The notes beneath the pieces were generated by a model that was not told the DNA's origin, ran no database searches, and saw only the letters and a program-made list of their open reading frames with translations. Shown piece after piece: positions 44,996-54,457 of a stretch of DNA of 64,000 bases. How positions within the stretch are numbered: the first letter of the stretch is position 1; each line of letters opens with the position of its first letter. The position numbers and the translations under genes are program-made. Source of the stretch: Brachionus manjavacas (lineage: Eukaryota > Rotifera > Eurotatoria > Ploima > Brachionidae); the NCBI GenBank assembly GCA_019054805.1, contig JAHQIY010000001.1, positions 3,176,501-3,240,500 of the forward strand, written 5' to 3'.

Positions 44996-46603
44996 ATGCT
45001 TTATCTAACAACTTTAATTGTATTTGGTCTGGTAAACGGTCTATTTTGCATCGAACCATGTGAAACAAATAACCATCCAACCTATGGGTACGGCAAGTGC
45101 GTTCACACGTCTCGATGCCCATACAATTTGTATATTTCCAATCTTTGCCCAAGCTATCCGAATGAAGTCAAATGTTGTTACAGTTCTCCTACTGACGACT
45201 GTTCCAAGTACGAGCATCCAACTTATGGATTCGGACATTGTGTAAAATCTTCCTCTTGCCAAGGACTGGCTTTGTCTGGATACTGTGACGGCTACTCAAG
45301 TGATTATAAATGTTGCTTTGATACAAATTTACCAAGTAGAAATGAGCTTAAAAAATGCGGAATGAGTCTCACTAAAGGTAAAGGTGTCTGTGTGTCAGCA
45401 CAAAACTGTCCGAACGCTCAAATAGCCCTAACAAATGAGTGCAGCGTAGATGAAGTATGTTGCTATTCTTTGCAAAAAAGCGTGGACTACTACGAATTTA
45501 GAGGAGTCTGGATTTCAACAGTGGCCAATATTGACTGGCCTTCTAAAAGAACTTTGACCACTGAGCAACAAAAATCTGAGCTTATCACCATTTTAAATAC
45601 TTTAAAACTGACTGGAATTAACGCAGTTGTATTTCAGATCCGACCGGCTGGTGATGCCTTGTACAATTCAAACATAGAACCATGGAGCTACTACTTAACA
45701 GGAACACAAGGCAAGGCTCCAAATCCGTTATGGGATCCTTTGCAATTCATTGTTGAAGAGGCTCATAATAGAAACATTGATGTCCATGCATGGTTCAACC
45801 CTTACAGGGCTAAAAACAAAGGTGAGACTTACACTCTATCTCCGAATCACATGGCCAACAAATATTCAAGATATGCATACAACTATGCAGGCTACTTATG
45901 GATGGATCCGGGTTCAGCCCAAGTAAAGGCTCATACTCTTTCTGTTTTGGAGGATATTTTGACCCGATATGACATAGACGGTTTGCATATGGATGACTAT
46001 TTTTATCCATATCCGGATAATAGTGATTTTCCAGACTCGGCTTCATATGCAACCTATTTGAGCTATGGTGGTACTTTGAGCAAAAATGACTGGAGAAGAG
46101 ACAATGTAAACAAGCTGGTCAAGGATATTTATTCACTGGTAAAGCGAGTTAAACCGTTTGTACAGTTTGGTATTAGTCCATTCGGAATTTGGAGGCCTGG
46201 ATATCCATCTGGAATTGTTGGCTTTGACTCGTATGACAAAATTTTTGCTGACTCGAAAAAATGGCTGAATGAAGGCTGGTTGGATTACTTGACACCGCAG
46301 CTTTACTGGGAAATTGATCCACCTGCTCAAAGTTTTCCAAATCTGCTTAAGTGGTGGGCCGGACAAAATTTAAAAAATAAGCTTGTATTTTCCGGAAATG
46401 CCCTGTATAAGTTGGAGAATAATAACTGGCCTTCTGATGAAATAAGAAGACAAGTCGAGATAACCAGGAATTACCGGAATTTTAGCTCGTTTGGAGCTAC
46501 TCATTTTACAACAAATCAAGTAATTCGCAATGTCAAAGGTGTCAGAGATGTCCTCAAAAATTTATATTCTAGGCCTGCTCTTACTCCTTTTATGAATATT
46601 TAA
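44996..46603 (+). CDS. Secreted glycosyl hydrolase-like 10 (GHL10/DUF187) protein with three clip-like cysteine repeats
   Basis: An intronless 535-residue protein. A signal peptide covers residues 1-18 or so. Three six-cysteine repeats follow (about 22-62, 69-107 and 120-156), each with spaced cysteines ending in a CC pair, resembling clip-type modules. From about residue 166 a complete GHL10 domain appears: FRGVWISTVANIDWPS, AVVFQIRPAGDALY, NPLWDPLQFIVEEAH, HAWFNPYRAK, DIDGLHMDDYFYPYP and LTPQLYWEID. GHL10 is a TIM-barrel family common in bacteria and thought to act on glycans. The absence of introns and the bacterial-type domain suggest horizontal transfer, with later gain of secretory and cysteine modules. 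The substrate is unknown. Release into the gut or body surface is possible. Confidence 0.9.
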   Translation: MLYLTTLIVFGLVNGLFCIEPCETNNHPTYGYGKCVHTSRCPYNLYISNLCPSYPNEVKCCYSSPTDDCSKYEHPTYGFGHCVKSSSCQGLALSGYCDGYSSDYKCCFDTNLPSRNELKKCGMSLTKGKGVCVSAQNCPNAQIALTNECSVDEVCCYSLQKSVDYYEFRGVWISTVANIDWPSKRTLTTEQQKSELITILNTLKLTGINAVVFQIRPAGDALYNSNIEPWSYYLTGTQGKAPNPLWDPLQFIVEEAHNRNIDVHAWFNPYRAKNKGETYTLSPNHMANKYSRYAYNYAGYLWMDPGSAQVKAHTLSVLEDILTRYDIDGLHMDDYFYPYPDNSDFPDSASYATYLSYGGTLSKNDWRRDNVNKLVKDIYSLVKRVKPFVQFGISPFGIWRPGYPSGIVGFDSYDKIFADSKKWLNEGWLDYLTPQLYWEIDPPAQSFPNLLKWWAGQNLKNKLVFSGNALYKLENNNWPSDEIRRQVEITRNYRNFSSFGATHFTTNQVIRNVKGVRDVLKNLYSRPALTPFMNI

Positions 46604-47570
46604 ATAATAATTTCTATAAAATATTTCTTTTGTCTTGTTTTATTTTAAAAATTAAAATTTCAAAACAAAATAATTAAATTAATCAAATATTTATTTTGAT
46701 TTATTTTGCTATTTAGAAAATACTTTTTAAAAATAAAAAGGATACGGGGCAATTAGATTCATCAATGTTTTTTTTGGCATGTTCTTATAGAACTCGATGC
46801 GCTGATTCAGAATATATGTGAAATTTTGCTAATTACTTAATTTTTTCATATTTTAAGACCCTTCAAATTTTGAACCTACAATAGAGGGTGGAATTTTTGT
46901 TTTAGGATAGAAAAGTTGCCACAAATAAATTTTTTTTTGTAAAAATAATGTTCATAGCACATTTCTCGGGGTTCAGCTATCAGTTTTTTTTAAATCACTT
47001 TTTATATTTTTATCATCACTATTTCTAGCAAAGAATATTCAAAATAGCTTAACTTAGGTGCTTAATTCCTAATTAATTAATATATAAAATAAAATAAATA
47101 AATATTAAATAATTAATTAATTCTTTCAAGTTGTCTCTTATTATTTATTTGTTTTATTTTGAAACAAAATTAATTATATAAATCATTACTGAAATTTCAT
47201 AGCTAAATTGTTAAGATAAAATTTTTAATTATTTTTTTACATTTGATTTTATTTAATTAAATTATCATTAATTGCCATTAATTTTTAAAAAAACTAATTG
47301 CTTGAATTTAACGAAATGAAGTTATATCTGGGTATTCAGAATTAATTAAATCTCATACATTAAACAGATTATTTACATGTCGTTATGTATATACCGTTAA
47401 ATTCGGGCAAATAAAAATAAAAATAATTGTATTTCATAAAATTTTATTTTTTTTGTATTATAAAATTTGGACTTAAAAAATTAAAAAACTCTAAAATCTA
47501 AAAACTTAAAATTTAATTTCGTGTTTTAATTTTTTGACATATAATATGCATTTAAGTTTGAATTTGATAA
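46604..47570. other. Intergenic, no gene seen
   Basis: AT-rich sequence after the GHL10 gene. Nothing recognisable. Confidence 0.35.
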
Positions 47571-47785
47571 TAATTGTCCCTATTCTATCCTTGTGGATAA
47601 TGGAGAGACACTCATCTCATTTTCTAGTCCCTTTTTTAGCAATGGTTTCTATCTGACACAGAGGTTACTGCATCGAGTTGTTCATTACACCAAGTCTAAG
47701 CTGTTCCCGTTTTAAAATTAAAGGGGTTTAAACATTCGTCGCATTCTGAAGGGACGTTTGAAGATTTTTTCCCCCTCAGCGGGGT
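47571..47785 (-). mobile_element. tRNA-derived SINE, headless copy
   Basis: Read on the minus strand it follows the body of the SINE at 30097-30390: CTGAGGG, AAAATCTTCAAA, CGAATGTTTAAACC, CAACTCGATGCAGTA, CCTCTGTGTCAGAT, CCATTATCCAC, and the end GGATAGAATAGGGACAATTA. The tRNA-like head is missing from just inside the B box, as expected of 5' truncation. The divergence between copies is visible but modest. Confidence 0.85.
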
Positions 47786-48549
47786 TACATATTAAAATAT
47801 GTATTTAATCTTTCGATTTAATCATATTTAAATTTGATTAAAAAAATGTGTATTTTTTTTGAAGATATATTAAAATTAGCTTAATTGTTTTAAAAACTGA
47901 TGCTGATAGAAAAATAAATCTTGGCATGATAATTAAGAGTGTCCTTGATGCGATTTGTGCTAAATTTAAATTTCAAAAAGATTACTAAAAACCTTAATAA
48001 AAAATAAAATTAATTTCTTTGAAATATTTATTTAAAAAAATAAAAAATTGGAACCCTTTTTGCCATATTATCATTTAATTATTTATCTATGTAAATGAGC
48101 GTCTTAATATTGATCCGGTTCAGAAACTCACGGCTTATCTGTTCTGATTTAATGGACTCAAATTCAAAGGCTGCAGATTAATTAGAATAGCATTCAAAAT
48201 AGCTCTGCTGGCAAAACACGAACATAAAGAATTTTCATTTTTGATAATTTGAAAGACGTTCTTGTGTCTTGAGTAGTTAAACTTTCGTACTTGATTAGAA
48301 AATTCAATCCAGTGTTAAATAAACCTTTATCAACCTAAAAAAAATTCAAACTTAAATAAAAAAAAGCACGAAATCATTCAAATTTAATTAAAATTTGATA
48401 AAGGTTAAATATTTTGATAAATTTTATCTTTTATTTTTCTTTCCTATGTTTTATCATTGACAAAACTGTGTTGTACAAACAACCTAAGAACGTGTATATT
48501 CAACCAGCGTAAAACAATATTCCTACTCGAAATCATTTTTAGGCATAAT
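47786..48549. other. Intergenic, no gene seen
   Basis: AT-rich. A more balanced section at about 48110-48260 gave no recognisable product. Confidence 0.3.
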
Positions 48550-48860
48550 AATTAGAAAAAGTACAGAGAAGAGCGACAAGGATAATCCCTGCACTCCGGA
48601 AATATGAGTACGTAAGACTTGAGCTGTTAAATCTAACTGGTCTCAAAGTGAGACGTATGAGGGGTGATTTAATTCAGATTTTTAAAGTAATTAATAGCTA
48701 TGAAATTATTTACCTTACCAATGGAATTTATTTTTCACCTAATCTGATGTACAACTTGAGGAGACATACAAAATGTTTGGTAAGAGAGGAAGTGAAATCT
48801 GTATGCAATAAAAAAAAACTCTCAATCTTCTTTTTACAAGCTTTCACGAAAATTTTAATT
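48550..48860 (+). mobile_element. LINE 3' fragment (CR1-like)
   Basis: Translation gives KVQRRATRIIPALRKYEY, RLELLNLTGLKVRRMRGDLI and a QIFKVINSYE block, as in CR1-type RT C-termini. The last box (TNRVVxxWN) is missing, so it is truncated at its 3' side too. Confidence 0.7.
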
Positions 48861-48991
48861 ATTTAACTAATTAAAAAAAAATACAACAATTAATTAAATA
48901 CAAACATTAACTAAGAAATAAAACGAAAAATTTGAATAAAATTTTTTATTTAAAAATTTTTTACTATTTACAAAAAGACCTGCAAAATAAT

Positions 48992-49555
48992 TTAAATTAA
49001 ATCTAAAAGAGGATCAACATCTATGTCTTTGATTTTAAAAATTTGTTTTACTGGAATCATTGGTAAACGCGTTGATTCAATGTTTTTTCTAGCTTTAGCA
49101 ATGAGTTCTGGATACTTGTTAGTTAGACCAAAGAATAAAAAATTTAAATTCTTAAATTCTTTTGGCACTTCATTGGTAAGAAAAACGTACACAATCAAAA
49201 AATGTAATTTTCTCTGCATTAGGTCATAAACAACTGGCAAAATTCCCTTTATATTGCCATCATTTATCAATTTATTATGTATTGAAAATATGTCATAGAA
49301 ATACTCGTTGTGGATGTAGTCCTCAAAAGAGAATATTTTATATTTACACAACTCAAAAAATTCATCCCATTTGTACAAACTGGTGGTCAGTTGGTCATAA
49401 TAGCCGTTCAAATCGAACTTCCAGTCAGGGATCATGGCAAGAAAGATTTCGTGTTCAAGTTGAGAGTTTCGCCTTGATCGGGAAAGCATTTGCATTCTTA
49501 CATCCGTCTTGTCCGAACTCTCAGTCTGTGTGCCATCTTCTTTTTGCTCAAGCAT
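48992..49555 (-). CDS. Unknown intronless protein, 187 residues
   Basis: A single clean frame starting at the ATG complementary to 49553-49555. Its composition differs from the flanks, so it is probably coding. The N-terminal 35 residues are polar. Then come DWKFDLNGYYDQL and SLYKWDEFFELCKYKIFSFE, a tryptophan/tyrosine-rich stretch likely to be folded helices. QRKLHFLIVYVFLTNEVP and NLNFLFFGLTNKYP are hydrophobic but too short for confident membrane spans. No known domain is recognised. It is followed about 1 kb away by the C19orf47-like gene on the same strand; the two need not be related. Confidence 0.6.
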   Translation of the reverse strand: MLEQKEDGTQTESSDKTDVRMQMLSRSRRNSQLEHEIFLAMIPDWKFDLNGYYDQLTTSLYKWDEFFELCKYKIFSFEDYIHNEYFYDIFSIHNKLINDGNIKGILPVVYDLMQRKLHFLIVYVFLTNEVPKEFKNLNFLFFGLTNKYPELIAKARKNIESTRLPMIPVKQIFKIKDIDVDPLLDLI

Positions 49556-50231
49556 TTTGAAATATTTCTTAAATTTAGAAATGTTAATACTCTATTCTCG
49601 CTATTTATTTATGTCCCTTTTTATTTATTTTTATTTTTAGAAATTACAAAATATTCCAGCAATTTTAATTTTCTCTATTTTGAGCTAATTAGATGTAACA
49701 AATAAATGGTCTATCACTTTTACCAAGCCCTTTTTTTTTCATTCAATGAATTAAATGACACGAGTTTAGCATGCGCTTGGTATACAAGTCTTTAATCAAA
49801 TGCAAATTTCTAAACTTGACATCCCAAGAAAACACATTAGCATTCGAGATAAGTCTCGAAAAATGTTGCTAATATTTTAAATTTTCTTCAATTAAAATTT
49901 TCTTAATTTCAAAATAGAGTAGTATGAATCACTAAATACATGATAAAAAAGTGAATTAAACATGATTTTTTAGTTTTTTAATTTTGAAATTTTTATTGAA
50001 AATGACGTCAAAAAAAGAAAAAATTTGAGAAAAAAAAAAGCTTCAAGGAAATTCACAGAAATTACAAATATTTCAAATTCTAATTTTTTTTATTACAAAA
50101 TTAAAGTGGTTTGAATTTCAATAAACAGTCAAAATATCTTCTATAATAATAAATTTAATTTTAAATTTGAATTTACAAAAATTAAAATATTTTAAAATAA
50201 AATTTTTCTAATATTTTTGTGTAAATTTTAA

Positions 50232-50355
50232 TATGGTTAGAAATTTGTCTCTAAAATTTAAGAGTATATTCAAAAATTTTAAATTTAACGTTTCTGAGTT
50301 AATTTAACCATTTGACTAGGCTGTAAAATTGCCAAATATTTTAAAAATTTTGGGA
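50232..50355 (+). repeat. Direct repeat, copy 1 (3' of the SAM-domain gene)
   Basis: About 124 bp, closely matching 51612-51735 at a constant spacing of 1380 bases. A shared string is TTAATTTAACCATTTGACTA. Together the two copies bracket the C19orf47-like gene. Confidence 0.8.
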
Positions 50356-50531
50356 ATTAAAAAAAATCGCTTAAAATTATTTAGCTTTAAATTTTAAACT
50401 TTTGATTCTAATTTTTTTAATGAGAAAAATAATAGCACTTAAAATGTAAATAAAAAATCAAAATATTTTTTTTTAAATAATAAATTTATTTTTAGATTTG
50501 AATTTACAAAAATTAAAATTTTTTAATAAAA

Positions 50532-51566
50532 TTATTTAAAAGAGAGTCTGTCATGAAGACTTTTGTTTAAGCGTTGAGACTGATTTAACTTTACAATTTT
50601 AGGTCCTTGAGTTGAGCTTTCATTTTTAAATTCGCTTGATATCGGAATTATTTTCTGCTCATAATTTTTAGCTTGAACCGCTTCCTTAAGAAGCCGAACA
50701 GCTGCTGCAGCTGAAGTGGACCTGCCCAAAGGCTTTATTCGACTAAATACACTATTCTGTTTATCTTTCTCTTGTTCACTAGATTGTTTTATGTTTTTTA
50801 AAGAGACTATTTTTTTAGTCTCCGCTTGAATTACATCTCCAGTTTTTTCGGTTCCATTCGCTTCTTTTTTGCTCAAACTGATAATTTTAGACTCAGTTTT
50901 TTTTTTTTTTAATGCATCATTCAACGAAGCTGGTTTCACTTGAGTGGAATTATGGGGAGTATTTTTTAGCAATCCGCGGTACTCAAGCGGTTTTTCCTTG
51001 GCTGCATTTTCAACATCATCATTTAATTTTCTCTTCAAGTTTTTATTTTTTTCGCCATAGTCCAAGTCATCAGTAGTTGAGGAAACAACAACTTTTCCCA
51101 ATGATTCCTCATTGAATTTTACCACCGGTGATTTAGTGAAATTTAGTCTTGATATTAAGTCTTGGGATAAATTACTGGATCCCTTTTCCTGTTTAGATTC
51201 GGAGTCTCCTAAACAGTTTTCTATAATTCGCTTAGCTACTTCTCCTCTCTTTTTTGGAGTTTCTCGGCTAATCGCCTCTTTTTTTTCCTCTTCCAATTTG
51301 ATTATAATTACTTTGGCATGCTTTAGTATGCTCAAGCAATCTCCAATTGCTGTGATGCCCATTTCGTTTAGCAAGGGTTTATCAATGTCCGCTAGCATGT
51401 CAAACCGGATCCGATTTTCACAAAATTTGTTCGCATAGCTGTTCACAAACTGTTGAGGTATTTGAGCATTTAAAAAAAATTGTGACCATGTTGAAAAATC
51501 TTAATTAAACATTTAATCCTTTAGCGGAAAAAAATCAGCTGCCATTTTACCTGATGATGACTGCAT
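50532..51566 (-). CDS. C19orf47: SAM-domain protein, C19orf47-like
   Basis: Two exons (51566-51551 and 51499-50532, intron 51 nt) encode 327 residues. The tiny first exon carries only MQSSS plus one base. The N-terminus then reads TWSQFFLNAQIP, NSYANKFCENRIRFDML, LLNEMGITAIGDCLSILKHA. This is the SAM domain characteristic of the human C19orf47 family (matching WIQFFKEAGIP, NRIQKSMLLDL and ILKHAKV). The rest is lysine/serine-rich and probably disordered. It contains VFSRIKPLG, echoing the VFSRLG motif of the human protein, and a basic NLKRKL likely to be a nuclear signal. The human protein's function is poorly known. The frame and the 16-nt exon agree exactly with a GT-AG intron. Confidence 0.85.
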
Positions 51567-51611
51567 TCTTTATTTTGAATGAAAAAAACTTGGAATATTC
51601 TCTAAAATTTA

Positions 51612-51735
51612 TTATGTTAGAAATTTGTCTCTAAAATTAAATAGTATGTTCAAAAATTTAAAATTTGACGTTTCTGAGTTAATTTAACCATTTGACTAGG
51701 CTTTAAAATTGTCAAATATTTCAAAAATTCTGAGA
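51612..51735 (+). repeat. Direct repeat, copy 2 (5' of the SAM-domain gene)
   Basis: Partner of 50232-50355 in the same orientation. It begins 46 bp upstream of the SAM-domain gene's start codon, so it may overlap that gene's promoter. Confidence 0.8.
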
Positions 51736-53479
51736 ATAATTCTAATTCATTTTAAAAATTTCCTTAATTTTTCAGCCTACTAAAATGCTGAACTATTCAA
51801 TCAGGTGTTAATCAATTTAAGTTGACATATGCTTAGTACTACTAGAACGTATTAATTGATATGTTTATGCAACATACAAAATATTATATTTTAATTCTTA
51901 AACTATGAAATTTTTTTTTTATAAGTTGCTGATCATTCAATAGTAATAAAGATTATTCTAGTCTTGAGAAAAGCTGGTTGGAATTAATTTATTCTATTAT
52001 ACCCCAAAAAATAGCTTTTCTACTATAAAATTAAGCATTTTTTGAGAATTTCTTTTTAGGAAATAAGTAAAGTAAAATTGGATAATAAATAGGAATAATA
52101 ATAAATAGGTAATAGTGGTAACTTTTGAAACTCAAGTTTTTATAACCAAACGAAACAAATTAGAAGAGACTTAATTTTATTTTTGGGATAATCAATGGAT
52201 TTGATACAGCAAATTTGGTTAATGGAATTAATTATATCAACACCAAATTTATGATTAGAGGCAATGTGCTTAGATTCGTTAACTTGCTGCACAATTTCAG
52301 CCTAGAGATACATAGTCTTTGCTAAAGGGCTGAAATTGATAAAAAATTAAAATCAAAAACTAAAAATTTTGATTTGAAATTTACATTTGATCATGAACTT
52401 CAATTTGCCAACTACATTTTGAATATTTTTTGAAGAAATATTTAAAATTCTTTATTTAAAAAAGTTAATTTATTTATTTTTTTTTATTTAATTTTTAGAC
52501 TAAAAGAACATAAAATTCTAAAAAATACCAATTAGTTTTCCTGAATCGTAATAAGCTTACATGAGTTTGGAGCTGACAAAATTTCTATAAAATGAGATTA
52601 TTTGAAATTTAGTGATTGAAATCGAAATTTAAAAAAAAATATTTTTTTAAAATAAAAATTGGATAAATTTCCTTTAATTTTTTAATAATAAACCATAAAT
52701 TGATAATTTTCATCTACTAGTTTTTATATATTTATTAAAATATATCGATTTTCAATTTATCTATGTTATTTTCAGACTTGTACAAAAGTCTTAAGTAAAG
52801 TGCAAGTAAGGCTTTGACTTGTAAGTAAGGAAAAATTTAAGTGAAGATTTTGACTTAATTTAAAAATAAAATTAAAAAATATAATAATTTTTAGACAAAA
52901 CATATTTTCGTCAAATTGAAGATCAAAAGATCAAAATATAAAATTAAAAATTATTTTTTTTTAAATAAAAGATTCAAAGTCTGAATCCTTTAAGAGCATA
53001 TTGGAGGTAAGGGAAAAGCATATTATAAAGAATTTTACGGCATATTTTAGAGCATATAAATTAAACTTTGAACAATTTTTGAGAGTCTCTGAATATTCTA
53101 AATAATATAATCCATAAAATATATTTTAAAAAATGTTAATCAAATTTTTTTCGATCAAAAAAATATTTTATTTTTTTTACTAAAAATTCTTTTTAGGGTG
53201 TTGAATCAATTCAGAAATAACGAATATGACCAAAAAAATGAATTAAATGTTTGTCTTAATTATACATTTTACGATCAAAGAAACTTCTTTAACAAATAAA
53301 TAATTATTAATTTACGAGGAAAAGTTCAATTCCATGAATATCTAAATATTTTACATTTAAAACTAAATTTATCTTTATCTTCAAATTTAATTTTAAAACT
53401 TAATCAAATATTTTACTATTGAGTTAATTTATTGAATGATTGCGGATAAATTCAGATTTTGTTTCTATGTTTTTCTAGT
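51736..53479. other. Gene-poor AT-rich region
   Basis: No gene supported. It includes the second copy of a dispersed piece at 52359-52411. Confidence 0.35.
52359..52411 (+). repeat. Dispersed repeat piece, copy 2
   Basis: Nearly identical to 18752-18806, ending at CTTCAATTTGCCAA. The element type is unknown. Confidence 0.7.
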
Positions 53480-53800
53480 TTTTTTGGCATCTTGAAGTTT
53501 AGAATCAAAAAAATCAGATCAAAAAGTATTTTTTTATAATTTTTGAATGGTATTTGATCAAATCTCTCTGCAAAATGCTAACTAATAGAAAAAAACATGC
53601 TAAATATTAGATAAGGCTCTGCAAAAACTCTGTAATTAAATTGCGCATTTGAATTAAATACTTTTTAATGACGTGCATTTTCCTGCAAAATTGCAGAGTT
53701 TTTGCAGAGAAAAAGTATTAAAAAAAAACTTTCTGATCTGATTTTTTGATGCTAAATTTCAAGTTGCCATTTTTTTTGCTACCAGAAAAAAAGCATCTAG
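53480..53800. mobile_element. Foldback MITE
   Basis: The left arm (GGCATCTTGAAGTTTAGAA, then AATCAGATCAAAAAGTA) is matched in reverse by the right arm (GATCTGATTTTTTGATGC, then AAATTTCAAGTTGCCA). The core contains CTCTGCAAAATGC and TTGCAGAGTTTTTGCAGAG. The core resembles that of the 43945-44325 element, so they may be distant relatives. Confidence 0.6.
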
Positions 53801-53832
53801 AACATTGATGCTATATTAAAAAAATAATCATT

Positions 53833-54048
53833 ATGATTTTCTCTCAATTAAAAATTTGCACTAAATTATACGCTAATTTAGATTTATTAGGCTTAAAATT
53901 TCCTTGCAAAAAATGTAAGCTAATTTTCTTGATAGACTTCTTTTTTGACTTTTTTGAACAAAATGTTACTAATCTCGATTGCATAATTTACCAAGGAATC
54001 GATAAGAACTTGATTGAGCTATGTAAATTTAATCCAAAGTTCAAATAA
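53833..54048 (+). CDS. Small open frame, doubtful
   Basis: A 71-codon ATG frame with FPCKKCKLIF and a cysteine further on. It is AT-rich and phenylalanine-rich and has no recognised motif. It could be chance or part of a decayed gene. Confidence 0.2.
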   Translation: MIFSQLKICTKLYANLDLLGLKFPCKKCKLIFLIDFFFDFFEQNVTNLDCIIYQGIDKNLIELCKFNPKFK

Positions 54049-54457
54049 TTAAAAAACAAACATCTAATTGCAAATTTTGACTCAAATCCATTACAACCTA
54101 TCTTTGTTTTATTAATATTTAAATTAAAAAAGAATACTTAAGAGTGATTAGCACAATAAATTAAAAAAAAAGTCCTCCATCAATCTCTAGTCTTTAGAAT
54201 AAAGCTTATTTACAAAACTTATTTGATAAATTGATCTAAATCCCTAGGATTTTTATTTGTATTTTGATTTTCTCAAATAAAAGAGTCCTATCATTTAAAT
54301 ATTTACTTTTTTTCTACATCAAACATCCACCTTTATTATTTTTTATTCACAAAAACCTCATGCTAGAAAAAATAGATTAGAATTAAAGTTATTTTTTCTC
54401 ACGAGCACAGTTCGAAGCCAGTGTATTCAAAAATATGAAAATCGAGATCAAATAACA

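Noticed and set aside
45041-46366. Minus-strand and alternative frames within the GHL10 gene
   Set aside because: Shadows of a complete, well-recognised protein.
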